A stretch of DNA of 43,032 nucleotides from Oscillospiraceae bacterium (GTDB taxonomy: Bacteria; Bacillota; Clostridia; Oscillospirales; Acutalibacteraceae): contig JAISXG010000038.1 in assembly GCA_031270605.1 (NCBI GenBank), positions 1-43,032 on the forward strand, in the 5' to 3' direction. A model generated the notes under the pieces. The model was not told the origin of the DNA. It ran no database searches and was given only the letters and a program-made list of their open reading frames with translations. Below are positions 7,438 through 17,197 of the stretch, piece by piece (positions within the stretch are counted from its first letter, which is position 1; the number at the start of each line of letters is the position of its first letter). The position numbers and the translations under genes were made by a program.

Positions 7438-8355
7438 ATGTCACAGCCACAATTCTCACCCTCACCGGATTTAACACGGCAGGCGGCCATCAATCAGGTG
7501 ATTTCATCCATTGCGTCCGAAGAATTGGCGCTCAGTCATATTATCAATACTGAGGGTGAAAAAATCCAATATGCGCTGGGAACCGTTCCCGGCCTTGAGA
7601 CCCCCGCCTCAATCGCACAGGTTCTGAATGTCAACACCAGCACGAACAATTTACTGGGCACAATCAGCGAAAGCCAAGTGCTTCTGAACGGCAAGCTCGC
7701 CGACGCGCTGCAGGCACCTGTTTTCTTTGGTGAAACCGGCCCGACAGGCCCGACAGGCCCGGCCGGCTCGGATGAAGGCTCCCAAGGCCCCACAGGCCCC
7801 CAAGGAACGAACGGCCCCGCAGGCCCTCAGGGGCTGCCCGGCCCGGTTGGTGCAGAAGGCCCCACTGGCCCAGCCGGTGCTGCGGGCGCCGTGGGTGCAA
7901 CCGGCCCCACCGGTCCGCAAGGTGTCGCGGCGTCATACCCGCCCCCCTCAGCCACGTCCGGCTTTGCGGCAAACACTGCGGGCGGCCTGATCACGGTGCT
8001 GGTGGGCGGAACAACCATCTCGTTTCCGAGCACGCAGCTGCTTTCTTCGGACATCACATTAACAAGCGGCAATACGCTGTTCACGGTAAATACCGCAGGT
8101 TTCTACCGTGTTTCTTATCACATTAATACTACGGCGTCCCTTTTGATGGGGTCACGTCTGGTCGTCAACGCGGCGAATATTCCGCAATCCACGATCCCCC
8201 CCGTTGTTTCAATTTCCAGTTTTTATAACGAGGTCGAGTTGAGCCTTACGGCAGGGTCCACCATTCAGTTGCAGATGTATGCGACGGTTCTCGGCTTGGC
8301 TACGCTTTTAGGCGGCAGCTGCGGCGCGTCCATGATGATTATTCGTCTGAGTTGA
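7438..8355 (+). CDS. Collagen-like protein, paralogue of the preceding gene
   Basis: 305 residues with the same plan: shared helical N-domain ([19 protein letters not shown], residues about 18-45), GXX region about residues 98-163 with one break near GSDEGSQ, and a BclA/TNF-like head ([20 protein letters not shown], ending SMMIIRLS). It starts 10 nt after the previous stop. The ribosome site AGGAGGG overlaps that stop codon, so the two are surely cotranscribed. The triplets contain more GPQ and GPA than the previous paralogue, so the stalks have diverged faster than the ends. A probable spore-surface filament protein; no signal peptide. Its two nearest relatives are its neighbours, which indicates local duplication. 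Confidence 0.85.
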   Translation: MSQPQFSPSPDLTRQAAINQVISSIASEELALSHIINTEGEKIQYALGTVPGLETPASIAQVLNVNTSTNNLLGTISESQVLLNGKLADALQAPVFFGETGPTGPTGPAGSDEGSQGPTGPQGTNGPAGPQGLPGPVGAEGPTGPAGAAGAVGATGPTGPQGVAASYPPPSATSGFAANTAGGLITVLVGGTTISFPSTQLLSSDITLTSGNTLFTVNTAGFYRVSYHINTTASLLMGSRLVVNAANIPQSTIPPVVSISSFYNEVELSLTAGSTIQLQMYATVLGLATLLGGSCGASMMIIRLS

Positions 8356-8379
8356 CGGCCGGAACAATCTATAAAGAGA

Positions 8380-8419
8380 AAAGCAGGGTAAAGATGAAAT
8401 ACTATCTTTGCCCTGCTTT
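8380..8419. terminator. 16-bp hairpin between convergent collagen-like and pflA genes
   Basis: Left arm 8380-8395 and right arm 8404-8419 pair over 16 positions with one wobble and an 8-nt loop. No real T-run follows on either side, so it is a barrier between convergent units rather than a textbook intrinsic terminator. Confidence 0.55.
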
Positions 8420-8440
8420 GGAATGAGAAAAAGGATGGAA

Positions 8441-9178
8441 TCAGCTTTGTCTGCCCGCATGAAAGTGGCTTTTCACGACCGTGTTGAGCGAACGCATTTG
8501 TTCCTCGTCCGGGGGCTCGATCGTTTTGAGTGTGTATGCCATCCCCAATGCCTCATATTTTGAAACGCCCATGGTGTGGTAGGGCAGCAGAGACAGGTTC
8601 GTGACGTTTTTGTGCCGGTTTGCAATATCGATGATCTCCATAATATCTTCGGGCGCGTCATTGAGCGTGGGGACTACCACATAGCGGATCCAAATCTCGC
8701 AGCCATATTTTTCCGCCAGGGCAAGGGTTTGCAACGCGCTCCTGAGCGTGCCGCCGATATAGTGTTCATAGCGCGCTTCATCGGGCATTTTGATGTCCAG
8801 CAGCAGAAGGGGCTTCATTTTTAAAATATCTTCCACAAAGCTGTTGCTCACACAGCCCGCCGTGTCGATTGCGACATGGATATTATTTTCCTTTAATTTT
8901 TGAATCAAATCAAGCATGGCCTCGGCCTGCACAAACGGTTCGCCACCCGAAAAGGTCACGCCGCCGCCGTCGCCGAAATAGGGCGCATAGCGCATGAGTT
9001 TGACAAGCAGCTCGTCGGTGGTATATGCGGTGGAATTTTTTGCGTTCCAGGTGTCCGGGTTGTGGCAATAGGCGCAGCGAAGGGGGCACCCCGCCAAAAA
9101 AACCGTGCAGCGGATACCTGGGCCGTCCACCGCCGACAGCGTGGCGATCGAATGCACTTTTATTATTTTATTGTTCAT
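8441..9178 (-). CDS. pflA: Pyruvate formate-lyase activating enzyme (radical SAM)
   Basis: 245 residues. Generates the glycyl radical on PflB using S-adenosylmethionine and a 4Fe-4S cluster. The radical-SAM motif CxxxCxxC is C31-C35-C38 in GCPLRCAYCHNP, preceded by SAVDGPGIRCTVFLAGC, typical of glycyl-radical activases. The GGGVTFSGGEP motif lies near residues 73-83. There is no extra ferredoxin domain, as expected for PflA rather than the larger activases. I start at ATG 9178 (MNNKIIKVHS), with AGGGGCGG just upstream, rather than at the longer frame from 9229. It lies downstream of pflB, separated by a 72-bp gap with a hairpin. Confidence 0.96.
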   Translation of the reverse strand: MNNKIIKVHSIATLSAVDGPGIRCTVFLAGCPLRCAYCHNPDTWNAKNSTAYTTDELLVKLMRYAPYFGDGGGVTFSGGEPFVQAEAMLDLIQKLKENNIHVAIDTAGCVSNSFVEDILKMKPLLLLDIKMPDEARYEHYIGGTLRSALQTLALAEKYGCEIWIRYVVVPTLNDAPEDIMEIIDIANRHKNVTNLSLLPYHTMGVSKYEALGMAYTLKTIEPPDEEQMRSLNTVVKSHFHAGRQS

Positions 9179-9205
9179 GCCGCCGCCCCTTTTCTGTGAT
9201 GAAAA

Positions 9206-9239
9206 TGCCGCACAAATGCTGATTTTCATTTGCGCGGCA
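9206..9239 (-). terminator. Intercistronic hairpin between pflB and pflA
   Basis: Arms 9206-9218 and 9227-9239 pair over 13 bp with one wobble, followed on the minus strand by TTTTC. It could terminate part of the transcripts or protect the pflB end, giving much more PflB than PflA; the latter is inference. Confidence 0.6.
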
Positions 9240-9250
9240 CAAAAATGAAG

Positions 9251-11485
9251 TTACATGGTTTCGTGGAATGTCCTGTTGACGACCTCGAGCTGCTGCTCCC
9301 GGCTCAACAAGTGAAAATTGACCGCATAGCCGCTCACGCGGATGGTGAGGTTCGGATAAAGCTCGGGATGCTCCATTGCATCCATCAGGCACTCGCGGTT
9401 GATCACATTCACATTCAGATGTTGCGCGTCTTGCGAGAAATAACCGTCAAGAATATGCACAAGGTTTGCTTTTCGGCCTTCTTCTGTTTGCCCCAGGGTT
9501 TCGGGGGTGATGGAGAAGGTGTTGCTCACACCGTCACGGCAGGAGCAATAATTGATTTTTGCAACCGAATTGAGCGAGGCCAGCGCACCGTTGAGATCCC
9601 TGTGATGCATAGGGTTTGCGCCGGGTGCGAAGGGCTCGTGAGCCTTTCTGCCGTCCGGCGTGGCGCCGGTTTTTTTGCCGTATGCCACATTTGAGGTGAT
9701 GGTGAGGGCCGAAAGGGTGTGAATCGCGTTGCGATAGGTTTTGTTTGCGCGCAGCGCGGCGATAAAGCCGTCTGTCAGCTCCTGCGCAAGGGAATCCACA
9801 CGGTTGTCGTCGTTGCCGTATTTCGGGAACTCGCCTTCGATTTCAAAGTCAACGGCGATGCCCCGCTCGTCAAACACGGGGGAGACGCGTGCATATTTCA
9901 CGGCGCTGAACGAATCCGCCACGATCGAAAGGCCGCTGATGCCAAACGCCATCAGACGTTCAACCTGTGTGTCATGCAGGCTCATTTGCAGGCGTTCGTA
10001 AGCGTATTTATCGTGCATATAGTGAATCACATTGAGAGTGTTCACATAAAGCCGCGCGATCCAGTCGCGATAAAAGGCAAAGCGCCTGACAAGCTCTTCA
10101 TAATCAAGGGGGCGTCCCGCGGCCATGGGCTGCATTTCGGGGCCGACCTGTGTGCCGTGGATTTCGTCTTTGCCGCCGTTGATCGCCATCAGCAGCAGCT
10201 TGGGCAGGTTGCAGCGCGCGCCGAAGTACTGCATTTGCTTGCCTGTTTTCATTGCCGAAACGCAGCAGGCGATGGAATAGTCGTCTTCATAGCTTTGACG
10301 CATCAGATCGTCGTTTTCATATTGAATCGAATCGGTGTCAATTGAAACGCGTGCGCAGAAGTTTTTATACGGCAGGGGGAGTTTTTGGCTCCAGAGCACC
10401 GTGATGTTCGGCTCGGCGGCGGGGGAGAGGTTATAAAGCGTGTTGAGCACGCGGAATGCGGTTTTGGTGACCATATGCCGCCCGTCGAGACCCACGCCCG
10501 CTTCGCTCATGGTGACCCAGGTGGGGTCGCCCGCAAAAAATTCGTTGTATTCGTTTGTGCGCAGATGCCGCACGCAGCGCAGCTTGATCACAAGATCGTC
10601 AATCATCTCCTGCACGTCGGCTTCATCAATCAAGCCAAGGCGAAGGTCGCGTTCAAAATAAATATCAAGAAAGGTCGAAATGCGGCCGATGCTCATGGCC
10701 GCGCCGTTGGTTTCTTTGATGGCGCCGAGATAGCCGAAATAGAGCCATTGCACCGCTTCTTTCGCGTTGCCTGCAGGCTCTGTGATGTCAAAGCCGTACA
10801 TGTTTGCGAGCACGACAAGGCGTTCCATAAAACTCAGCTGTTTGCTCAGCTCTTCGCACAGGGTGATATTTTGCTCATCCATATCGTGCATGGAAAGCTC
10901 GCGCTTGTCTTTCTTTTTCTGCTCGATCAAAAAATTCATGCCGTAGAGGGCAACGCGGCGGTAGTCACCGATGATGCGCCCGCGGCCGTAAGCGTCGGGC
11001 AGGCCGGTGATCAGGCCCACATGACGCGCTGCTTTCATTTCGTCAGAATACACGCGGAAGACGCCGTCGTTGTGAGTTGTTTTATATTTGAAGCTCTTTT
11101 CCACCTGTTCGTCAAGCGTATAGCCATAGTCTTCGCAGGCCTGCCGCGCCATGCGGATGCCGCCGAAAGGGTTCACTGCGCGGCGCAGCGGCGCGTCTGT
11201 CTGCAGGCCGACAATGACTTCGTTTTCTTTGTCAATATATCCTGGACCGTGGTTGAGGATGGAGGTGATTTGCGCGGTGTCGACGCTCAAAACGCCGCCG
11301 TTTTTGCGCTCCTGTATTAACAGCTCGGTGAAAGCCGCAAAAATTTTGTGTGTGCGCCGGGTCGGCCCCTTCAAAAAGTCTTCGTCGCCGTCATACGGCG
11401 TATAGTTTTTTTGAATGAAGTCTCTGACATTTATATGCTGCTGCCAGTCGCCGCCGGCAAAGCCTTCCCATTGTTTTGTGTTCAT
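9251..11485 (-). CDS. pflB: Formate C-acetyltransferase (pyruvate formate-lyase)
   Basis: 744 residues. Converts pyruvate and CoA to acetyl-CoA and formate in anaerobic fermentation. The adjacent catalytic cysteines are C407-C408 in [14 protein letters not shown]. The glycyl-radical site is G719 in [10 protein letters not shown] near the C-terminus. Full family length, with no gaps seen. The start is ATG 11485 ([15 protein letters not shown]), with a purine-rich GGGGG upstream; the longer frame from 11509 is unlikely. Cotranscribed with pflA from the consensus promoter at 11518-11546. It contradicts any aerobic lifestyle, as the radical form is destroyed by oxygen. Confidence 0.98.
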   Translation of the reverse strand: MNTKQWEGFAGGDWQQHINVRDFIQKNYTPYDGDEDFLKGPTRRTHKIFAAFTELLIQERKNGGVLSVDTAQITSILNHGPGYIDKENEVIVGLQTDAPLRRAVNPFGGIRMARQACEDYGYTLDEQVEKSFKYKTTHNDGVFRVYSDEMKAARHVGLITGLPDAYGRGRIIGDYRRVALYGMNFLIEQKKKDKRELSMHDMDEQNITLCEELSKQLSFMERLVVLANMYGFDITEPAGNAKEAVQWLYFGYLGAIKETNGAAMSIGRISTFLDIYFERDLRLGLIDEADVQEMIDDLVIKLRCVRHLRTNEYNEFFAGDPTWVTMSEAGVGLDGRHMVTKTAFRVLNTLYNLSPAAEPNITVLWSQKLPLPYKNFCARVSIDTDSIQYENDDLMRQSYEDDYSIACCVSAMKTGKQMQYFGARCNLPKLLLMAINGGKDEIHGTQVGPEMQPMAAGRPLDYEELVRRFAFYRDWIARLYVNTLNVIHYMHDKYAYERLQMSLHDTQVERLMAFGISGLSIVADSFSAVKYARVSPVFDERGIAVDFEIEGEFPKYGNDDNRVDSLAQELTDGFIAALRANKTYRNAIHTLSALTITSNVAYGKKTGATPDGRKAHEPFAPGANPMHHRDLNGALASLNSVAKINYCSCRDGVSNTFSITPETLGQTEEGRKANLVHILDGYFSQDAQHLNVNVINRECLMDAMEHPELYPNLTIRVSGYAVNFHLLSREQQLEVVNRTFHETM

Positions 11486-11517
11486 ATTCGGAGCCCCCTT
11501 TTGTATCACTTGTATTA

Positions 11518-11546
11518 ATTATAATACCGCAGAGAATCGTTGTCAA
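11518..11546 (-). promoter_or_regulatory. Consensus SigA promoter of pflBA
   Basis: Minus strand TTGACA (11541-11546), 17-nt spacer, TATAAT (11518-11523): a perfect match with ideal spacing, about 33 nt before the start. It fits very high expression of a core fermentation enzyme. Confidence 0.9.
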
Positions 11547-11960
11547 GGATTGACACAATATATGGTATGCGGCGGATTGCCAAGCGCTACATGTATAGAT
11601 TCTATAATTGTCAGGTACTTGCCGCAATAATTTTGTGTATTATGCAATCATTTTGCCCTGTTTTATACGGCGAAAATTTTTTAAAAACAGAAGGATTGAT
11701 CAAAAATTTTTTTCTTTTTATTGTAAAAATAAATAGTATGATTTTTGATAAATTTCAAAAACTATACTATTTTATGGGTATTTTTATGTAGATGTTCCTA
11801 ATAAGAATAATATTTTTTATAAAAATCAGATTATTTTGTTTTATGGATTCGAATTTTATAAATTCCTATCGACAATATTTGCTTTTTATGATAGACTGGT
11901 AGCCGATAACTTTTCTTTGGGAATGCGAATCCCAGATATCATAGGGGTGAAGGATACAAC
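11547..11960 (+). promoter_or_regulatory. AT-rich intergenic region with probable promoter of the ABC exporter
   Basis: No credible gene. A probable promoter for the exporter is TCGACA (11869-11874), 17-nt spacer, TAGACT (11892-11897). A small stem GGGA-ATGCGAA-TCCC lies at 11920-11934, just before the ribosome site. The part before 11860 is strongly AT-rich with no clear structure. Confidence 0.5.
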
Positions 11961-13769
11961 ATGGAAAGAAAGCGCTATTCGGTAATCAGCAATCTTTTAT
12001 ATTTGGTAAAATACATTCATAGGTGGGACAAAACCGCCCTGCTTGTGTATTTGCTGAATTCACCGATGACGGTTGTGTCATCACTTGCCGAGACTTATTT
12101 CGCGCCCGCGCTCATAGCCCAAATTGAAGCGGGCAGGGGAGCCGGCTCCATCCTCGGTGTTTCGGCAGGCTTCACCGCACTGCTGATCGCTTCACAGTTT
12201 GCATTTTCGAAGTTTATGATTATCGCCGGGCAAAAATCCACAGAGAATATGCGGCGCTTTGACCTGCTCTTGAGTGAAAAAATTATGGACATGGATTTTG
12301 AGCTGATTGAGGGTCCCGTGGGCAGGAATAAATATCAAAAAGCGAAAAACGCAATGGAGGAAGATGGCGTTTACGGGTTTGTCGGCAGTGTGTTTTTTCT
12401 TTTCACCTCTGCGATGGGCTTCACAAGCTTCAGCGTGATTATCGGCACGTTGAACCCGCTGATTATTCTTGCGATTCTTGCTTCGCAGGGTTTGGCGATT
12501 CTCACAGACAAATTTACAGACAATCTTGTTGACAAAACCAAAGACAAGCGCGCCGAAATTGACCGCCACCTCAATTATATGACCAAGAATTCCCGGGATT
12601 TTTTGATTGCCAAGGATATTCGCCTTTATAATATGCGGGCGCTGCTGCAGCACATGAGCGAATATTTCATCGGTGAGAAAAAGCTCTGGACGAACAAGGT
12701 CTATTTGTATTATTTCATTTCTGATATTATGACTCTGCTGGTCAGTGTGGTGATCAAGGGCGGCGTGTATGCTTTTTTAATTTATAAAACCTTCACATCC
12801 GGTTTTGCCGGCTCTGAAATCGTTCTTTATCTGACGGCGATTCTCGGCTTCAGTGATTGGATATCACAGCTAGGGGCAAGCATTACAGAGTTATATGAAA
12901 AAAATCTCAAGGTTTGTGATTTGCGCGAGTTTATGGACATTCAAAATGAAATGAACTGTGGCTGGGGGGAGCCGCTTCCTCTCAAAATGCCTTATTCCGT
13001 TGAGCTGAAAAACATCAGCTTTACATATCCCGAAAGTGAGCGTCAAGTCCTTGACAATCTGAACTTCACGCTTCACCCGGGCGAACGCGTCGCCCTTGTG
13101 GGGCGCAACGGCGCGGGCAAGACCACACTTGTGAAGCTGCTTTGCGGCCTTTATAGGCCAACCGCCGGGAGTATTTTTGTGAATGGCACAAACATTTCAG
13201 TGTTCAACCGTGATGAATACTACACGGCGGTCTCGGCGGTGTTTCAGGACGCGCGCGTGATGCCCGTTTCAATTGCTTCGAACGTCGCGATGAAAACCGG
13301 TGAAAAAACGAACCGCGAAAAGGTGATGGAATGCTTACGCATTGCCGGGCTTGCTGAAAAAATTGCTTCGCTCGAGCAAGGCATAGACACGCCGCTCGTG
13401 AAAAGTGTAAACGATAACGCCGCCGAGCTTTCAGGCGGTGAGTTGCAAAAATTGCTGCTCGCAAGGGCGATTTATAAAGACGCGCCGCTGTTGATTCTTG
13501 ACGAGCCGACCGCCGCGCTTGACCCGATTGCCGAGAATGAACTGTATATGAAATACAGTGATTTGAGCTATAACCGAACATCCGTTTATATTTCACACCG
13601 TCTTTCTTCAACGCGCTTTTGTGACAGAATCGTGTTTTTGGACGATGGAAGGTTTGTCGAAATCGGTACCCACGACGAGTTGATGGCACTCGGCGGAAAG
13701 TATGCAAAGATGTTCGCGATTCAGAGCAAATATTATGCAAGGGAGGACTCCGTGCTTGAAGAGGCTTAA
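11961..13769 (+). CDS. ABC exporter half-transporter (membrane domain plus ATPase), subunit 1
   Basis: 602 residues. The N-terminal about 330 residues hold about six membrane segments of a type I exporter, followed by a nucleotide-binding domain. Walker A GRNGAGKTT is near residue 380, the Q-loop is VFQDARV, the signature LSGGELQKLLLARA is near 490, Walker B LLILDEPTAALDP near 510 and the H-loop ISHRLSS near 544. All catalytic motifs look intact. The ATG at 11961 has GGGGTGAAGGA upstream. The next gene starts inside its last 14 nt, so the two are made together and probably form a heterodimer. Substrate unknown; pairs like this export peptides, lipids or drugs, and no precursor peptide or processing gene is adjacent. 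Confidence 0.9.
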   Translation: MERKRYSVISNLLYLVKYIHRWDKTALLVYLLNSPMTVVSSLAETYFAPALIAQIEAGRGAGSILGVSAGFTALLIASQFAFSKFMIIAGQKSTENMRRFDLLLSEKIMDMDFELIEGPVGRNKYQKAKNAMEEDGVYGFVGSVFFLFTSAMGFTSFSVIIGTLNPLIILAILASQGLAILTDKFTDNLVDKTKDKRAEIDRHLNYMTKNSRDFLIAKDIRLYNMRALLQHMSEYFIGEKKLWTNKVYLYYFISDIMTLLVSVVIKGGVYAFLIYKTFTSGFAGSEIVLYLTAILGFSDWISQLGASITELYEKNLKVCDLREFMDIQNEMNCGWGEPLPLKMPYSVELKNISFTYPESERQVLDNLNFTLHPGERVALVGRNGAGKTTLVKLLCGLYRPTAGSIFVNGTNISVFNRDEYYTAVSAVFQDARVMPVSIASNVAMKTGEKTNREKVMECLRIAGLAEKIASLEQGIDTPLVKSVNDNAAELSGGELQKLLLARAIYKDAPLLILDEPTAALDPIAENELYMKYSDLSYNRTSVYISHRLSSTRFCDRIVFLDDGRFVEIGTHDELMALGGKYAKMFAIQSKYYAREDSVLEEA

Positions 13770-15636
13770 CGAGACCTTTGCGGTTGTAAAAAAAGACCTT
13801 GCCACCATGCGGCGCGCGGCGAAGCTGATTGAAAGCTTTACCCCGAACTTTGTTCTGCATGCCTTTTTGTTTTCTTTTTGTGTAACGGCCACATCTTATA
13901 TCGGTTATTATCTTTCGGCTGAAATCATTGATGAGCTGACAGGCCTGAAAAGGCTGAACACCTTGGTGATTTTGGTGGCCACCCTATTGCTTTCGGAGTT
14001 GTTCCTGATATTTTTGAGTAAATTCTCATGGCGCAGAATCCGCGTGAATCAAATTATTTCACAGCAATGGGAGGAGATTTATCTCAACAACAAAAGCTTT
14101 GTGATGAACTATAAAAATATGGAGGATCAGGAGATCCTCGTCATGCGGCAGGCAATTGTTGACAACCGCTCTCTTGGCGGGCTGGGGCAGCTCATTTTTC
14201 GGCTCACCAACTTGTTTCGCGGCGTGCTTGACCTTTTTTTCAGCGCCCTGATTGTTTCAGAATTGTTATTTTTGCGCGGGAGCAAGCCCCTTACCGGTCT
14301 TGCGGCTGTTGCCGATTCGGGCTATGCGTCTTTATTTATTATTGCGGCGGTCATTTGCGGCGCGGTCTTTCTTTTCAAAGAAACAAAAAAATTCAACAAA
14401 AAAAGAATAGAAATCGCACAGCGCCGCTCATTTGTGCAAAGAATTCTGCACTATTATCTGAACGACTATCTGGACGACAGCAAGGCCTGCAAGGACGTAC
14501 ACATGTTCGCGCAAAAAGAACTGATTCACGACGCGTCATCAAAAATTTTTCATCACTGGGGCTTGCTTGTAAAAGCTATGCAGAAGAACTCGTGGGGTCT
14601 TGAAAACAGGCTCAGCGTGGTAAACACGATCATTTCGGGCGTGGTCAATGCCTTTGTGGCGTTAAAAACGCTTGCGGGGGCCTTCGGTGTCGGCAGCTTT
14701 CTCAAATACAGCGTGTGCATCCGGAATTTACTGGTCGGCATCATCAATATCACTTACGGCTTTGGCGCGCTGCACGACAACAACCAATATATTGAGAAGT
14801 TCTTTGAATATGTTGACCTGCCGTCACAAACGCACAAGGGTGCGCTGCCGGTTCCGGCACAAGCGCAAAAGCCTGGCGAAGTGGTCTTTCATAATGTGAG
14901 CTTTTGTTACCCAAACGCAGATTCCTATGCAATAAAGGATTTGTCGTTCACCCTCAAGGCGGGGGAGCGCATTGCGATTGTTGGCATGAACGGCAGCGGC
15001 AAAACCACTATGATCAAGCTGCTGTGCAGGCTTTATGACCCCACCGAAGGCCATATTACCCTCGACGGCACCGATATTCGGGAGCTTGATTATGAGGAAT
15101 ATCTTGCCTTGTTTTCCGTTGTGTTTCAGGATTTTAAGCTGTTTTCGTTTTCTGTGGCTGAGAATGTCGCCGCAAGCGCCGAATATAACGAAGAACAGCT
15201 TTGGGGCGCCCTGAAAACCTCTGGCATGGCGGAATGCGTGGCCGCCATGCCAAAAGCCCTGCAAATGCCGATTTATAAGGATTTTGAAAAGGACGGTGTT
15301 GAGATTTCGGGCGGGGAGGCACAGAAACTCGCGATTGCCCGTGCCCTTTATAAAAACGCGCCGTTCGTGATTCTTGACGAGCCGACCGCAGCGCTTGACC
15401 CTGTGGCGGAATATGAGATCTATTCACGGTTTAACGAAATGGTGAAGGATAAGACCGCCGTTTACATCTCGCACCGCCTTTCTTCTTGCCGGTTTTGCGA
15501 CAAAATCGCCGTGTTTCATGAAGGGCGGTTGATCGAACTGGGTGGCCATGACGAGTTGCTCAGCGAGCGCGGCAAATATCATGAGCTTTGGAACGCTCAG
15601 GCGCAGTATTATCAAAGTCATGCGGCGAAGGCATAG
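13756..15636 (+). CDS. ABC exporter half-transporter, subunit 2
   Basis: About 626 residues from a TTG at 13756, with GGGAGG (13741-13746) 9 nt upstream. The frame opens further upstream, but an earlier start would lie deep inside the previous gene. Six probable membrane segments span residues 30-330. Walker A GMNGSGKTT is near residue 410, the Q-loop VFQDFKLF, the signature ISGGEAQKLAIARAL near 517, Walker B FVILDEPTAALDP near 538 and the H-loop ISHRLSS near 571. The signature begins with Ile instead of Leu, but both ATP sites of the pair appear competent. Overlap by 14 nt with subunit 1 implies translational coupling. A strong bidirectional terminator follows. Confidence 0.9.
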   Translation: MKRLNETFAVVKKDLATMRRAAKLIESFTPNFVLHAFLFSFCVTATSYIGYYLSAEIIDELTGLKRLNTLVILVATLLLSELFLIFLSKFSWRRIRVNQIISQQWEEIYLNNKSFVMNYKNMEDQEILVMRQAIVDNRSLGGLGQLIFRLTNLFRGVLDLFFSALIVSELLFLRGSKPLTGLAAVADSGYASLFIIAAVICGAVFLFKETKKFNKKRIEIAQRRSFVQRILHYYLNDYLDDSKACKDVHMFAQKELIHDASSKIFHHWGLLVKAMQKNSWGLENRLSVVNTIISGVVNAFVALKTLAGAFGVGSFLKYSVCIRNLLVGIINITYGFGALHDNNQYIEKFFEYVDLPSQTHKGALPVPAQAQKPGEVVFHNVSFCYPNADSYAIKDLSFTLKAGERIAIVGMNGSGKTTMIKLLCRLYDPTEGHITLDGTDIRELDYEEYLALFSVVFQDFKLFSFSVAENVAASAEYNEEQLWGALKTSGMAECVAAMPKALQMPIYKDFEKDGVEISGGEAQKLAIARALYKNAPFVILDEPTAALDPVAEYEIYSRFNEMVKDKTAVYISHRLSSCRFCDKIAVFHEGRLIELGGHDELLSERGKYHELWNAQAQYYQSHAAKA

Positions 15637-15673
15637 CTTAAAGATTATAATTATAAAATGTTATAAATAAAAT

Positions 15674-15710
15674 AAAAGAGCCGCCGGCTTGCAACACCGG
15701 CGGCTCTTTT
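15674..15710. terminator. Bidirectional terminator between the ABC exporter and the lipoprotein gene
   Basis: A perfect 14-bp stem (15674-15687 with 15697-15710) whose outer arms are AAAA/TTTT, followed by GTTTTATTC on the plus strand. It ends both converging genes; the lipoprotein stop is only 4 bp away. Confidence 0.9.
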
Positions 15711-15713
15711 GTT

Positions 15714-16991
15714 TTATTCTTCATTGAATTCTTTCCATTGATAATATGCGTCATGAAGCTGCGTAAAGCCTTGATTTAAAGTGTTAATAAGCGTGATATT
15801 TGCCGTGTCTGCTTGTGTGAAGTTGTATTCATAAACATTTTGATTATAGGATGAGCCGCCCTCCTCACTATAAAACAGGATTGTTCCGCCAAAAATATCA
15901 ATGCCGATTATGTCAAAATCCTTAATCGTTACTATATTGCTTGTTTTATCAATGTTAATAGCATTCTTGTAATAAGTTCTGTCTGTCGGCGACACCGTCT
16001 CTTTATGTGTAAAAACCACCTCTATGGAAGAAACAGCGTCAAAAGGCAGGTCTTTGATTGTTGCGGTTAATGTGAGCCCTGGCGTTTTTTTAATTTCAAA
16101 TGTTTCCGATGCCGTAAAGCCTGAACTGAAAAAAGGAAAGACCACTGCATTTTCTGTTTCGGGAATGTTTTGTTTTAATAAAATTTTTCCGTCAGCAATC
16201 TCGCATTTTTCTAGTGATGACACAATAGACTCCAAAGATTCTATACAGTTGTTTACCGGATCCAGTTTATCAATTATGTTTTTTGAGGTATAGTCCTTTA
16301 TATATTTAAGCAATTCATGAAATTGATTGTTCACTAAAGCGTTTGCAAAATAGGAACGCCTTTCTTCATCTGCAAAAAACCAGACTGCGTCGCTGTGTTC
16401 ACGGATATCTAATGAAAGATTTTTATAATCCAAGTCTGTATCATTCGCAACTAAGGCAAAAATTGCTTTTTCTCCTATATCAAAATCGACCGCCGTATAA
16501 TCAGGATACATTTCCAAAATACTGTCGCGCAATGCTTTTTTATACGTGGAGTCAAATATATATCGATTTTTTGCATAGGCACTTTGATCTTTTTTGGTGC
16601 AAACAAATAGAACATCAATGCTGTTGTTACCATTTTTCATATAATAAAAAATAGTATGATCTGAGTTCTTTCCGGCCAAAATATTTCCTGTAGATGTTGA
16701 AACATAGTTTCTGGATAGCCTGAAGGCAAAGATGTCTGACATGATATTACCGACCATATCTGCGGACAACAATCCTCTTTCTGAATAAAATGACATATAT
16801 TTGTCACTGAGACTATCTGTGAGCTGATCGTCCGCCTCGTCAAGAATATCCTCTAAGCTCTCTGGCGTTATATAGGCAAGCGTATCAGCCGGATTGGTTG
16901 TTGCCAACGACTGAAACGTATTATAATAATCACAAGAAACAAAACAGAGCAGTAAAAAGATCATTAAAGCTGCATAAGCGTATTTTTTCAT
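15714..16991 (-). CDS. Putative lipoprotein of unknown function
   Basis: 425 residues. The N-terminus is a signal peptide ending in a lipobox, FVSC, with Cys at about residue 20. The rest is acidic and hydrophilic with mixed alpha/beta character and no motif I recognise. Features include a run of Asp/Glu near residues 48-60 (EDILDEADDQ), a VLFVCTKKDQ strand around 130, and a beta-rich C-terminal half that may be an Ig-like or carbohydrate-binding fold. The ATG at 16991 has AAAGGAG 5 nt upstream. It is monocistronic, facing the ABC exporter. Base composition is more AT-rich than its neighbours, suggesting it may be a later arrival. I do not assign a function. Confidence 0.75.
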   Translation of the reverse strand: MKKYAYAALMIFLLLCFVSCDYYNTFQSLATTNPADTLAYITPESLEDILDEADDQLTDSLSDKYMSFYSERGLLSADMVGNIMSDIFAFRLSRNYVSTSTGNILAGKNSDHTIFYYMKNGNNSIDVLFVCTKKDQSAYAKNRYIFDSTYKKALRDSILEMYPDYTAVDFDIGEKAIFALVANDTDLDYKNLSLDIREHSDAVWFFADEERRSYFANALVNNQFHELLKYIKDYTSKNIIDKLDPVNNCIESLESIVSSLEKCEIADGKILLKQNIPETENAVVFPFFSSGFTASETFEIKKTPGLTLTATIKDLPFDAVSSIEVVFTHKETVSPTDRTYYKNAINIDKTSNIVTIKDFDIIGIDIFGGTILFYSEEGGSSYNQNVYEYNFTQADTANITLINTLNQGFTQLHDAYYQWKEFNEE

Positions 16992-17197
16992 AAGAACTCC
17001 TTTGTATATTTTGGGGCCGAAATGATTTTTTAAGATTTAGACGTTGTTTGCATTTTCATGATAACACAGTCATTTTCAGATGTCCATATTATAAAAATCT
17101 GTTTTTATATATTTAGCTGATTTATAAAACTTAGTTCTGCAATAAAAAACGCATGGTATTTCATAATACACACGCGCCTTTCATTTGTATGAAACTC

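Noticed and set aside
10385-11320. 311-codon open frame on the plus strand
   Set aside because: It lies wholly inside pflB in antisense. The pflB frame has intact catalytic motifs and a perfect promoter; the antisense frame has no ribosome site and follows from GC-rich third positions.
11540-11791. 83-codon frame upstream of the ABC exporter
   Set aside because: It starts at the pflB promoter, lacks a ribosome site and encodes a random-looking Phe/Ile/Lys-rich sequence.
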